This document shows positions 24,801 through 35,862 of a stretch of 64,000 nucleotides of DNA, piece after piece (position 1 is the stretch's first letter; each line of letters starts with the position of its first letter). The DNA is from Phoronis australis (taxonomy: Eukaryota; Phoronida; Phoronidae): contig NMRA01000120.1 in assembly GCA_002633005.1 (NCBI GenBank), positions 497,940 to 561,939 of the forward strand, given 5' to 3'. The notes beneath the pieces are model-generated. The model saw only the letters and a program-made list of their open reading frames with translations. It ran no database searches and was not told where the DNA came from. The translations under genes were made by a program, and so were the position numbers.

Positions 24801-27800
24801 TCAGAACCTACTGTAGTGATCCCACTTCTTCTTTTAATTCCTCCAAAGCAACTTGCATCTGTAAAATAGCTACGATGACTTCCCTCTCAAATCCTATGGT
24901 GGGGGTCTTTTTGGATGAGAGACTGAAATGAAAATAAATCTATTTTATTATATACACCACCCCAAAATTTCTAAGTTTTCATTTTAAAGCGCACGTGTTC
25001 AACTTTCTACCTATTACCAATTTACACAATCGGTTAACACCCACCCACTATTTCTTAACATAAATTGTACAAACATAACTAGTTCCCAATGTATACACAT
25101 GTTCGCAGTGAAATTTGACCATTTAGTTTCGACCCTCACTGTAACTCGCATGTTTCATGAGCTGTTTCCTGAGATGTTGTTGAACACACGTAATGTACAA
25201 ACCTGGTGCCCGTGGTGTTGCCTGAAGTAAATTTGCAGTGGGTGCTGGAGGTTTTGGTGTACGAGAGCAGGAAACTGGAGACTGCCTTTTCTTTGATGCC
25301 AAAGATTTGCCTTTCTTCAGTGATGAATTGTCATGCTCACACTCACTACCTGAGCTACTGCCGTCACTATAAGTGAATTGTTCAGGGGCTTTGCGCTTGC
25401 AATCAAATTATATTCTAAATGTAACATTTTTATCAAAATACTACTGCCATGTCATGAAACACTATCGTCGCCGTTCAAAAATCATTACTATTTTGAGAGG
25501 TAGCTCACATTTTTTCTTGTTGAGTATTTAAAGCCAGACACAGCACTGAAGTATGAAGGTGAAATGTAAACTGAAATAAAACAAGAACTTTCCACATGAG
25601 AATCCAATCGCAGAAACAATCGTTCAACTCCATCTCTTTTCAAGAACAACTGTGTAAAGTTTTGAGTGCTAAATTGCCCAGCTAAGAAACCTCTAAAATA
25701 TTTTCCACATGTTAACAAACCAAAAATGCTATATTTTGATCGCCGAATGTTAAATAGGTCAAGAGGAAGTGACCTTTCTGCACAGTGTGGCGTTTTATTC
25801 TTACGCAAGCATAATTACGACATATTTACTTTATTATCAGAAAAACAAGTCTACGCTGTGTGGGACTTTAACTATTCTGTACAAGGAACATTCATTTAAT
25901 TTTACATGTGGATTTTCACCTTTTTGATGTCCGTCAGATGTCAACATAAAAAATTAAGAAGACTTTCTGACAACTGATGTTGCATTTCCATTCATGTCTG
26001 ACATGTTGCTGGTTAATCCAAGAGTTTCAATGGATCTGAATATAATGGGATGCAGTGTCAGCTGTCAATGTTAACTAAAGAGTTAGATGATCTAAAACAA
26101 TTGGTTGCCTAACAAATCTTGACGTGAAGACTTACTTCCTGGGTCTACTTAAATCCTCAGTATCGGTCTGAATATCTAACGTTTCTTCAGCTCGTCTTGC
26201 CTTCTGCCTTCCCTCTGCATATGTTGCTTAAAAGTAACACAATTAAGAACCTCTGAATCATTGCAGCAAGAACAGTGTAAAATCTGTCCAACTTGGGACA
26301 TAACTATAGCCAACATTGACAGTTTTTCACTTTTCTATGACTTCTGGCATTTTTGAGGATTCGTATAATTTTTCATTTTTTTCTGCTGGTTGCTATGGAG
26401 ATGGAAGAAACTTGAACATGACGAAGCATCTTTTTGGTGCTATGGATCTTTTATGAAAGGATTTAGAGTCAATAAAGTTTCAATCGTTGGTAATGTGTCT
26501 AATTGGTTATATTTTACAATATATCCCTCAACTAAAGCATAAAGCATTATACTCAAAGCATCATGTCTATACTACTATTATTGTCTCTACTATTTTTAGA
26601 TATGGTGGAAATTTCCAGTCCATGCTATTATTATTGTTTCTACAACTATTCGAAACCGACCCTTGCTCTTCTGTAGAAAGCAAGAATGTTTTGGCAAGTT
26701 TCATCTGACTTCTCGTATTATCGTATGGCATGTGAACAGATGTGTGAGAAGATATAGTTTATTATACTATTTCTTAGCATTTTATGGCTCACCACATGTT
26801 CCAAGAACCTTGACACTATAAAGCTTCCAGGATGAAGGGTCAGGTAGAATGCTTTCCTTGACAGCTTTTGTGATGGCATCAGATTTTCCGAAAGGAGCCC
26901 AATAGACTTCTGTCTTTGACTTCAGCCACGTGTAGGGAACAAATGCTACTTCATTATCCTTAGTGAAGACAGTGACAATATAAGGATCTGATGTCTTGGT
27001 TCCTAAAACCAGAAGAAATAACAAAACATTTATCAAAACTGCAACGGAGTGGGAGGTGTTGAAAAATTAAGATATCTACCTGTTTAGAGGCAACTCAGAA
27101 AAAAAGTGACCCATTTAGAGAGTAAGTTTTAGACCAGAAACTCAAACAGATTATTTTGATGACAGTGGCACACTTTTATTAGAGTTTTTGCTGTGAAATA
27201 GTCTTCCTTTTGAGCGACACGTCTCGCGCATAACTTCCGTGGGAGTACCCACCCCCTCGGCTTTGTTCACACATTTTAAAACTAAACTTCTTTCACAACG
27301 TCAAAAGAAAACAAAATCCGAGAACAATGTTTTGTTTAGTATTAGTGTGTTCAGTCATATACCTTTGAATGATGCTGAAGAGAGCTTCATTTGAAGTGAG
27401 TTTCATTTTGAAACTGTTCTATAGCTATGATAATGTCACTTCTTTAGGAAGCAGGATGGCAGTGCGTGGACAGGTCAAATTGTATCTTTTCATATTTTTC
27501 ATGGCAGGAAAATGATACAGCTACTATGCAGCAGACAAAAATTTGAAAAATTGTGGTCAATCACAACACTTTTATAAGCCCATGAAAAATGAAAAATTCA
27601 CATTTTTTTAAATTCATTTTTGTCACAAAATGGTGAAATTTTATCGCACTCATTTCATAAACAAAATGGGTTTAAACCTCAGACACATCTAAAATTTAAA
27701 ATCCATGAAAAACCAATTAATTTAAAAAAAACACGAAACGATCTATTTTATTTAGTTAGTAAGATTATTTTTTAAGTTGCCTATTTTTAAACCAAATATC

Positions 27801-30800
27801 TTTGAACATAATATGCTGGTGAAATGCCACTTCACAAAATTTTTCAGAAAATGGATCGTATAAAGGCAATAACCCATATCACTATAGCTACCAAATTTGC
27901 CTACAGTAAATTTTGGAAGTCGTATGGTAGAATCGAAACTACCAGATGTTACGTTGTTTAAGTCATTTGGCTTGAAAAACTGGTGAAACAAAACTCGTTT
28001 GATAAAAGTCACCTGGGTTCATAATGCAGCTCTTGTGCAGCTCTTGACTGTCTCACTCTACCTGGCTAACTGACTCTTAAAAATTTGTCACTACCTACAG
28101 CATGGGAACCTGGGGTTACCATGGTAACAAGGGATTAAAATTTTAGGCAGATGACTAACTGACCACTACAGATTACATGGCTATATGAATATTAACAGGA
28201 GGACAGAACCCATTGGAGCCAGGTAGTCCCAATAATAGGTGTTGTTGACCAGTTTACTTCTAGCAGGACTATTGAAATCTCAGGACAAGGAATGTTGGAA
28301 CAATAACCACCACCCATTCACACCCACCACTATTGCATAAGGGTTTTGAGTGACCCTAGAAAAGGTTACAGTAAGAACATGTGAATCTGATTACAGGCTA
28401 AGTTCCATGGTTCAATTCAAATTGAATGACAATGCTTGAAATATGGCCAATATTTCTTTAACAGTGGAAGTCAGTTTTCACTAAAATAATCTCTTTAAAA
28501 TCGAAATAATTGAAACCTTGGATCAAAATTTAAATGTTAGGCATACTTTCAATCCGAAATTGAAAAATGAAATAACAACCGAAACAGCATTTGAAGCTTG
28601 CCATCCCAATCCCTGTACCTCTAGACAACATTAACTCATGCACACGACAGGCGACGGCCTTCACGTCATATCTGCAATTCGTGCCATGATAAATTAGGCA
28701 CCTATGCATTGTTTTAATCAGACTTACAGTTAAATTTGTCACCTTTTAGACTTCAGTAACTGACGTACTTTGTGTTCCCATATTGTTACTGGCCATTTTG
28801 CCCAACCCAAACCAAACATGGCTAATTAATGACCTGAGGTGAAATTTACTTCCTCCAGTAAAGGCAACTGAACCCCAAGATAGTGGCAAATTATTAGCGA
28901 AGTGTGGATAAAGTTGGTAACAGTAGTAGACTAACATAAAATTTCATAACATAACTGCAGCTTCATTCCAGGTTTCAACCATAACAAGTCACATCAAAGC
29001 CACTAATTCACAAAACTTGCGATCCACCAATGAGCAACTATAGATATCCATAGGTAGTGCTAATGAATAATTGAGGTTCCGCTTTTTAGCAACTGAATAG
29101 TTGAGCTAATTGTCCTAATGACTAGCTGAATGTACTACCTGAATGCACGCATATATATCCAAAAAGGTTAACTCACTAGTGCCACCTAGTGACTTTCAAG
29201 TCACCCATAGTAAAATTAAAACATATACAAACTTTCAATCAAAAAGACACACCACCTCACAATCATTTTTACATTAAACACTTACCTGTTAGTAGTGATG
29301 AAGCATTGGAACGATGACTAGAGCATCCTTGTACGGAAGAACATTTCTCCTGTGACTTGACATATTTTCACATTTTTCATGTGACCCATCTCTGCGGTGA
29401 CTTTGTGGACATTTAGAGATGACGAATCCAAAGGATAAACAAAAAATGGCTATCCATTTCCAAGTTCTCTGCACACGATGAACAATTCTGACTGGTGCTC
29501 AATAATATTTTGAACAACGACATTCTTCAAGCCGACTCTTACACAATTATTTGGTTTGGATGTTGTGATGCAAAACTTATCCAGATTAAGTCGTTTGTAT
29601 TGCCTTGTAATTGGATCAACAAAATCATTTGGTAAAGGACCACTTTGATGTTCTTGTTTAACCTCCATTCTCTGAGCATGAATTACTTGTCATAATACCC
29701 TCCTTTTCTCTCAACTGGAGAACAGCTTTCTGTAGTTCTGAGCTTGGCTTCCTGACCAGTCGTTTAAGTTGATGAAGATAATTTTCAAACAGAAAAGCTG
29801 AAAACTCATCCAGTGGTCCCTGGTTCTTTACATCATTGGCTACCTGGGTAATTGAATGTGTAATTGGTGTTTACTCGACATGATTGGAAAGTGGGTCAAC
29901 ACGGAAGTCAATCACAGGTGGCCAGTATGCACACGCTCTGGTGAACAACAGCTAAACACAAAACCATGTAGAGTTTTAGCTATTATGTGCATTTTTAGCA
30001 TCATGGCGACATGAAAATATCAGACGAAGCAATGATCGCGTAATGCAGATATGATAGTTGGAGGTGATGTCAACGGCATGAATTCATGTTCCTTAACACA
30101 GGTGTTTGCAGACATAGCAGTTGTAATTAGTGACTAAATGAAACCAAGAGACAATGAGGCTGTGAATAGCAATTTGTAAATATGACGCTAACATGATTAC
30201 CGGTGTATACGCTATTGCATAATTGAGATGATTCTTTCCACTTTGCCACATTTTGTGATCATGTCATTCCGTGTGGGCTGTTCTGACCAGCTAGTGTTGT
30301 ATAAATGTGACATTAATTAAGATCGGGCTCATGACCTTTGACGAAGCAGGTTCCCAGGAACTGTTTCTTAATTTACTAAACTCTGTATGTGTGTCTGTCT
30401 GTCTGTTTACAGGTGCTGGGAGATGAAATTGGACGTGTTCTGAACATGTCCAAGTCAAGTCTGCTAGACACACACCATGGGTCGAGTCTGGCTGAATCCC
30501 AGTTGAGTGCTAGTGTCAGCTCACTGTGGCTGTCGCTTAGCAACAGTGTTGCCCAGCAACAGGTAAGCACAACTTACTGATGGGCAGTCAGTATCAAACA
30601 GTGTTGAAATGTTGCAATTATATTAAAGATGCATAGTCTCATTGAATTGTGAATATGCAAATGAAGTACTAATTTACAAACAACCCCGGGGTCCTCCAGT
30701 GTGCCGAGAATCGAGTTACCATAAATCTCGCGAAAGTCTCGTTTTGCAAGACTATTTTTATGCAAATGAGTGTGGTAATATTTCATCATGACATACAAAC

Positions 30801-33800
30801 CCTCGATGCCGGCCACCACCAACTGAGGTCTAGCTACTTGGCTGACACGTGACCACAGCGAAAGCATTGGTTCTGTAATTTCATTTTGCCGTCAACTTGG
30901 ACAATATTCAACTTCATGCCATTTTGCATCTATGTCATTGCAAATTCTAGATATTGGCACACACGGCTTGCCCACATTTCTCAGGACGACACGGGAATCC
31001 CTGGGAAACCCCCATAGCATTGTCGTTAACCTAATGAAAAAAGACATGGTTTTTATTTGTTTATTTCAAATGATTGCGTAATATTTGGAATTTCTAGGTT
31101 TTTTACATGTTCACACTTATTTTTAAGTGTATCAGTTATGGTGTATTGTTTAAAATCGCAATTCATTTACAAAATAGTGTCTTTTCTTAAGTAGTGACAG
31201 TTCTCCAGGAAGTCAATAGGTAGCACTTGCTACAAATTTAAATATTCACATTTTTAATGAGACATAGTATCTTTAAGGTCTTAATATCTAACTTAGTTGT
31301 TCTTCTTTTGGAAGACCATATTTGCTAGAATTCAACTACTGGGCTGCAGACGAGAACATTGACTCACGCAATGGTCCAGCTGTGAATGGCTAGTTTTGTG
31401 CCCATTACTGGTGTGCATAAGAGATGACCTGTGAAAAGACCTCCCTGTTCTTATCAATGGGTTGTTAATGCTTCACTGCATTGGCCAGGTGGGGAAAGAG
31501 AAGAGCTGAAATGTACAGGAGATAGAGCCAGTGGCAATACACAATGCCTGTACTATCTTGTGAGTTTATGTGAACTAATTATTCAACAGTTATGAAGTGT
31601 TATTTTTAATTTTCTTCAGTCCTTATCTGGCCTTGCCATGAAGACGTTTTCTCAGAACATGTTTGAGTTAGCCATGGATTACTTCAAAGATGCTATGCCA
31701 GCTACTAAAGTGTGGAGGAAGAAAAGCAACCAAGGTACCAAAATTCCTGGTTGAATTTAGGCTCTTGTCACAAACCAGCTTATGAAGAAACCGTAATGTA
31801 CTAAGATTCAAAACAGTCCTCAGTGAGGACCTACCTTGACATATCATTGCATTGGAATCTTGTTTTGTAGCATAAGTGTCTAGTCAGTGGTGGCTTGAGA
31901 TTTTAAGGTTTTGTAGGACCCTCGAAAAATGGCCAAATTTGGCAAACTTCGGAACATCATATCTCAGAAAAGACTGATTGGATTCGTATGAAATTAGAAT
32001 TGTTTTGAAAGGATTCCACTTGTGCATGAAGGGGCTATCCAAAAATAGCACTTGGTGATTTTTATGGAAAAAATCAAAGTTGCAAGAAACGAAAACGAAA
32101 TGATGTAGAAAACTGTAATGGCGTTATTGACCCGTCATCTTGAACAATCATATACGTCGAAGAAAATTTGACACCGTTGTTTTGCTATGGATTTACCTGT
32201 CTTGTTTACAAGGCATGGTGACATGATCAAGATTAAGCAGATTGGTATAAATTCAGAAATCAAATTCTATTGTCTCTTTCCACTTTCAGAAACTTTTACT
32301 GAGTTAAAATCTATAGTTTTATAAACATATGGCTGAATACACAGATACGTGATTAAAGTTCTACATATTAAACTTAGCCTTCACCGCTCTTGTGACATCA
32401 TAACAATCAGAATCTCAGTTTCAGTTCACCTTGAATATTCTGTAAACCTTGTTTATTAATGAGATGTTTGGAACCGTAAAACATGGTTTTACTAGACTCA
32501 ATATTATGTGATGGAGTGCTACACAATTGTTTTTGGGACAACTTCGTTCAAAGTTATCAGTGCGTACTACAAAACCTTAGTCTATTCATGAACTTTGTCT
32601 ACTCAGTGAGGGGTTTATTATTTCTGCAGTCTGTAATTGGTCTTCTTGTTCAAGAAAAGTGACACCTGGTGGCTGTGTTGCTTGAAAAATGATATAAAAT
32701 TGCTAGCCGGGGCAACATCACCACCTAATGGAAGTCCTGATTGTAAAGTGTTATAGCCAGAGTGCAAAAGTATCGATGGTCGTATAATGGTAATGTCTAT
32801 TTGCCCAAACTGTCAACATTTTAACTGACAATCAGTTGAAAAGAAAAGCTTTGCCAGCATAAGAATTATAATTTATTTTTGGTATGCAATAGTGACCACT
32901 GTAGACTATTGTGATTTGGTAATTTAGGACGGTCTCATTCATGACCATTCTGTTTGCTAACTTTTGCAGCTTTCCCCACTGAGCCCAGTGAATACGCTGT
33001 GCAGGGAATGGAAGTGATACTGGGACCCATCTTGGATGGGGTCGACAAACTGCAAGCCAGTACACAGATTGGGGTCATTTCCATGGTAACTGTAGTCATG
33101 TGCGATGCTTGGACCGAGTACATCCTGAAGGAAAAGATCAAATTCAGGTGGGAAATAAAAGATCTTGACTAGAGGTGCTGTGAAATGTCAGACAATTTTG
33201 GGTCAGTCTAGTTTTATTAGTTTTTTAGTAGAGTTGACGGTGTCTACTGAGGTACTGTGTTTTGGTCATTACCGGGTATTATCTGGGCTCATGATTTAAT
33301 CTGTGTACTCAGAAACGAACTCTAAATTATTTTTGTGCTCTTAGCACACTTTGGCTTATGCATGCAATTGTCAAGTCCAAGTTCACATTTGATGACCTCT
33401 TTGAGTCGAGTTACAAACTCGAGTATAATCTTGAAATTTAGACTCAAACTTTCAGCATTTAATGATTCAGTCATCAAGTGCAAAATAGGATTAGACAACT
33501 ATTCACGCAAGCCAATATGTAGTGATGTAATGCACTTAATTTCTCACAAATTAAACTAATTTTCTGTTTTATTTCAAGTCAAAAGATTAGACCTCTGGCC
33601 TTGACCCCAGGGCCCTGGCCCTCGGGCCTGGCTTAAGCTTGCTAATCCATGCACAAGACAGACAAGAGTCTGTAATGGATAGGGTGTGAAAATGCTTCAG
33701 TTATGAATTTGTGTTTCTTTGTTAACTAAGAGTAAATATTCTGCAGCCAAGGATACAAACTGGGATTTCACTTGTCAAATGTCAAGATGTTCTGGTACCT

Positions 33801-34942
33801 AGGTTTGTGCTATGCAGCTGGTGTCAAACTAAGTTTGATAAAGTATTGGAATTGACAGCCTTTGAGAAATAACTATTGTGCAATTATCTTTTTACCAAAA
33901 GTGAAGGTGCTGTTGCCATCATGGTGTCACAGCTTGATGATAGTGTATGGTAAACTGTTCAAATTTGCATTAACTAATTGTCAAAACTATCATTTTCTGA
34001 ATTAGTCTTCCGTAAGTATTAATTTTCTTTTAGTCTTTATGGGGCCCATCAGCTGTCGCTTGACTTTGGTTTTATCAAGACTTACCTCAGCGAGTATGTG
34101 GGCGAGGCTGATGCCAGACACAGCGTGCTATCTCTGGAGGTGTTCAAGTATCTGGCTGGGGTTATCCAGTTACTGAAGAGACAGCCACGTCCCCGGTCTA
34201 GGGTTGCGAACTCTAGAGAAGAGACAGGTAAGGAAATGCTGCCAATCGAAAAAATCTCTAAGTATCAGCATAGCCAGAGAAGTATTGAACAATGAGGTTC
34301 TAATGTAACGGATCACTAGATTTCATGCAAACTTGAGGGCTTTTAATCGTAACTTTTTTACTGTGTAACGGAAGGGGTCATAGATCCATTTGGACACTGT
34401 TTATGCCAGTATCATCAGGCTCTGTTTAGGAGTCTCTTGCCTGCCACCTGTTGGTCACAATGTGTAAACTATTTCAAGTCGGTGAAGATTTCTATGCCAA
34501 CCATGGGCCGAAACTATAATTCGCGCATCTGGGCAGATTTCAGAGTCTTGGTACAGAAAGATCTTTTCAGACTTGAAATCGAATTTCTATCGATTTTAAC
34601 AACAGTTGAGAACAGCAGGCAAGAAGAGAAATATTATCTAGTTTAATTACTATGTTAATTTAATTTAGTGTGATCATTATCACCTGTTAAATGACATTTA
34701 AACAGTTGATGGTAAATTTAAAAGTTTTGCTCACAGAATTCAGCGAGAGTACAGGAAGCATTGACCACCTGAGTGGCTCGTTAGCTCTGAGCGCCTCTGA
34801 TGACCTTGAGGGTAGTAACGATGATCTCCACCAGGAGCCCCACCAAGTGAGCAACTCTTGTGATTGGTTGGCTCTCCGTGTGCATGGCGGGCAGCGAACG
34901 TGGCGTCTGCCATCGTGTTTTCCTACCGCAGCAGAGAACTAA
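14164..34942 (+). CDS. CCDC142: CCDC142-like coiled-coil family protein (multi-exon gene)
   Basis: Coding exons read from the sequence are 14164-15889, 16754-16828, 18286-18462, 21899-22068, 30413-30562, 31620-31734, 32970-33147, 34034-34227 and 34737-34942. All junctions are GT-AG and phases match, giving 996 residues plus stop if joined directly. The N-terminus is acidic and Ser/Asp-rich (about residues 20-75). A serine-rich stretch lies near 470-495. The helical remainder resembles the family's C-terminal domain. Family resemblance rests on recalled human CCDC142: the motif around PFSRVLNILAAERSKIA, the PSEYA segment near 32980 and the terminal WLALRV...WRLP block. Human CCDC142 is about 750 residues, so this protein is longer. 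No catalytic motif is visible, and I know of no established molecular function. About 25 residues present in human between the exon ending at 22068 and the one starting at 30413 are not placed. The start is fixed by an in-frame TGA at 14155-14157, just inside the exon. Confidence 0.85.
16000..16245. repeat. Family B MITE copy, just after a CCDC142 exon
   Basis: Contains GCCATTTTTCACTTTTTAAGG, GTGCCCAGAAGTTTTC and the end GTCGGCCATATTGTGTCCCAAATTGGCAAGATTTTG. The same blocks occur in the other copies. The left limit is approximate. Confidence 0.5.
16754..16828 (+). CDS. CCDC142: CCDC142 coding exon 2
   Basis: The acceptor is TTCCCAG and the donor GCAG|GTACGA. It is entered and left at phase 1. 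It encodes a helical segment containing MEVARQLHGVIAMAAWEA. A longer open frame covers the exon but its upstream part has no support. Confidence 0.82.
17634..17765. repeat. Minisatellite, about 17-18 bp unit
   Basis: About eight diverging copies of a unit like TATTTAGGTCCCTTCAA, with CC-to-CT, TTTTGATCCGTCCGG and TAAGGTCCGTCCGA variants, in a CCDC142 intron. Confidence 0.85.
18286..18462 (+). CDS. CCDC142: CCDC142 coding exon 3
   Basis: The acceptor is TTGTTGGCAG and the donor AAAG|GTAAGG, phase 1 to phase 1. It encodes ICSAVSSKAVDRCHPVM and ends in a polar linker (RAGREDSPGK). It probably matches the middle of the conserved family domain. Confidence 0.85.
19854..20236. other. Assembly gap (383 N)
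   Basis: An uninterrupted run of N inside a CCDC142 intron. The sequence just left of it (about 19670-19853) is GC-richer than its surroundings and may be the edge of a repeat that broke the assembly. Confidence 0.99.
21899..22068 (+). CDS. CCDC142: CCDC142 coding exon 4
   Basis: The acceptor is CTCTTGCAG and the donor TTAAAG|GTAAAT, phase 1 to phase 0. It encodes VDLTLLQPVLGRLLTT and ends in FLLVVQSDLK, which lines up with the recalled human FLLLIQKDL segment. The following intron holds the antisense transposon remnant. Confidence 0.87.
23958..24072 (+). CDS. Possible extra CCDC142 exon, not phase-compatible as drawn
   Basis: After a TTCTTCTTTAG acceptor there is an open stretch encoding SSDLKHTDNHLAERKLAEGF followed by a proline/serine tail, ending near a weak donor (AAAG|GTCTTG, or CCT|GTTAAA slightly upstream). 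It sits where about 25 residues of the family are missing and has coding-like composition. Its incoming phase (2) does not follow the phase-0 end of the preceding exon, so another small exon, a base error or an unrelated origin is needed. The right boundary is approximate. Confidence 0.35.
24281..24360. repeat. Perfect 36-bp direct repeat, period 44
   Basis: GATTGGATTTGACCACCAGC...AACTTA occurs at 24281-24316 and again at 24325-24360, separated by 8 bases. Confidence 0.9.
24808..27002 (-). pseudogene. DUF4806-type transposon companion ORF in pieces, inside a CCDC142 intron
   Basis: Four minus-strand segments look coding. Segment 27002-26793 encodes YIVTVFTKDNEVAFVPYTWL, VYWAPFGKSDAI and SSWKLYSVKVLGTC. 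Segment 26226-26136 encodes TYAEGRQKARRAEETLDIQT. Segment 25395-25203 encodes KRKAPEQFTYSDGSSSGSEC and a basic, proline-rich tail. Segment 24917-24811 encodes GFEREVIVAILQMQVALEEL, then TAG. This order (a small beta domain with V.F.DN.V..VP..W, a charged Y.E.R.KA..AEET linker, a low-complexity region, then a short coiled coil) matches proteins carried by DNA transposons in cnidarians, molluscs and fish that end in a DUF4806 domain. The first junction is in phase. The second and third are each out by one base, and no convincing DUF4806 domain follows, so I call it broken. It lies antisense to CCDC142. Confidence 0.5.
24945..25060. repeat. Family G repeat copy in a CCDC142 intron
   Basis: Contains CCACCCCAAAATTTCTAAGTTTTCATTTTAAAGCGCACGTGTTC and ACACCCACCCACTA, diverged from the 5.2-kb copy. 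It lies between pieces of the antisense transposon ORF. Confidence 0.5.
29289..29876 (-). pseudogene. Decayed transposase C-terminus (Tnp2/DUF4218-like)
   Basis: The minus strand encodes GPLDEFSAFLFENYLHQLKR followed by LVRKP, then NNCVRVGLKNVVVQNIIE, FFVYPLDSS and finally LPYKDALVIVPMLHH before a stop at 29289-29291. This succession (LD.FSAF.FEN...LK...RKP, then C....G....V.NII, then F.YP.DSS, then LPYKD....PLLH) is the C-terminal signature I know from animal relatives of plant Tnp2-type transposases. The copy is broken by a frameshift near 29665, an in-frame TAG at 29450-29452 and another frameshift near 29340. No catalytic core is present. With the DUF4806-type segments further along the same strand, it probably belonged to one element. 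Confidence 0.6.
30413..30562 (+). CDS. CCDC142: CCDC142 coding exon (VLGDEIG segment)
   Basis: The acceptor CTGTCTGTTTACAG is preceded by a pyrimidine-rich tract. The donor is CAACAG|GTAAGC, phase 0 to phase 0. It encodes VLGDEIGRVLNMSKSSLL, resembling the human LGLEIQKL helix, and ends SLWLSLSNSVAQQQ. Confidence 0.87.
31620..31734 (+). CDS. CCDC142: CCDC142 coding exon (AMKTFSQNMFE segment)
   Basis: The acceptor is TTTTCTTCAG and the donor CCAAG|GTACCA, phase 0 to phase 1. It encodes LAMKTFSQNMFELAMDYFKD and then VWRKKSNQ, corresponding to the human segment with SVFSQEC and YWRLRL. Confidence 0.88.
32970..33147 (+). CDS. CCDC142: CCDC142 coding exon (PSEYA segment)
   Basis: The acceptor is CTTTTGCAG and the donor TTCAG|GTGGGA, phase 1 to phase 2. 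It encodes PTEPSEYAVQGMEVILGPIL and ends DAWTEYILKEKIKF. The PSEYA motif and the W...HIL/YIL helix match the conserved family C-terminus. Confidence 0.92.
33290..33522. repeat. Family F dispersed repeat copy 2 in a CCDC142 intron
   Basis: Contains GATTTAATCTGTGTACTCAGAAACG, CCAAGTTCACATTTGATGACCTCT and GTCATCAAGTGCAAAATAGGATTAGACAAC. The upstream GGTCATTACCGGGTATTAT also resembles 43465-43490. Confidence 0.6.
34034..34227 (+). CDS. CCDC142: CCDC142 coding exon (GAHQLSLDFG segment)
   Basis: The acceptor is TTTTCTTTTAG and the donor ACAG|GTAAGG, phase 2 to phase 1. It encodes LYGAHQLSLDFGFIKTYL, equivalent to the human GALQLRQDFG segment, then a basic tail LLKRQPRPRSR. Confidence 0.92.
34737..34942 (+). 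CDS. CCDC142: CCDC142 last coding exon with stop
   Basis: The acceptor is GCTCACAG, entered at phase 1. It encodes an acidic serine-rich linker and the terminal CDWLALRVHGGQRTWRLP block that ends the family. The stop TAA is at 34940-34942. Confidence 0.92.
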
Positions 34943-35284
34943 GTGCAAACTTCTAATATATTTACGAGCGATTCAGAACAATATGAATGCACTTTCTAAC
35001 CATTATTCTTATGCTTAGAGAAGGTTCAGGTGTCCTATACACAATCTTCACAATTGTCATTGCAAATATGTCACTGGACCACATCTAAGTGAACACATTC
35101 TAGAGTAAAGATTACATATTGATAATAGATTTGTTGCATAGTATTGTTGCTCAGCTGAGTGAACTTTTAGTCCTAATTTTCCTGCCAGTGTTTTAAATGG
35201 TTTGTTAGTACTCTCTTAACTATGAAAGTAGGAAGGGATTATCTGGAATTTTCAATTTCTAAGGGCTCACAACTTATCAGAGCT

Positions 35285-35862
35285 TTGATTAGAATTTTTT
35301 AAAACAACTTTTGAACTATTAATAGTAGACCCATAGAACTCTATGTTATTAAAATCATCGAGTATCACAGGATCTTATTGTTTGCGTAAAAACAATGTTC
35401 AGACATTCATGATCAGGTGTCTGCATTTTTTCTAAAAAAATTGGAGATGGCTCTTTTTTCAATAAACTTATTTTTTGCACTTGAAACATGCAAATTGTTT
35501 CTTTGTTCTATGAGGTACAAAACCATGTCTGGGATTTCCTTTTAAGGTCTCTTAGTCCAAGAAATCTGATGTCAAGAATCAAGACGTCAACATTTTTGAA
35601 GAAACTGAAGTCTTGATTTTTGACGTTGGATTTCTCGGGCTAAGAATCTTTAAAAGAAAATCACACAAACTGTGTGTTGTAGAACAAAAAAAAAACAGAA
35701 TTTGCAAGTTTCGAGCAAAAAAATGCAGTCATGTGATAACAAACCTCTGAACATTGCACAAAATGAGGTTTTCTGATTCCCAAGGATTTTTAAAACAATT
35801 ATAGTTTTATGGGTTTACTATTAATAGTTGAAGTTATTTTAAAATTAAAAAAAATCTTTGGT
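35285..35862. repeat. Long imperfect foldback downstream of CCDC142
   Basis: Left-arm blocks (ACTATTAATAGTAGACCCATA, AACAATGTTCAGA, CATGCAAATTGTTTCTTTGTTC, CTTAGTCCAAGAAATCTGATGTCAAGAATCAAGAC) reappear in reverse order and complement on the right, centred near 35595. Each arm is about 270 bases. It lies 340 bases after the CCDC142 stop, so it is probably in the 3' UTR or just beyond. Confidence 0.8.
35461..35466 (+). promoter_or_regulatory. Candidate polyadenylation signal AATAAA
   Basis: The first AATAAA after the CCDC142 stop, about 520 bases downstream and followed by a T-rich tract. It lies within the left arm of the foldback. Use of this site is not shown. Confidence 0.3.
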
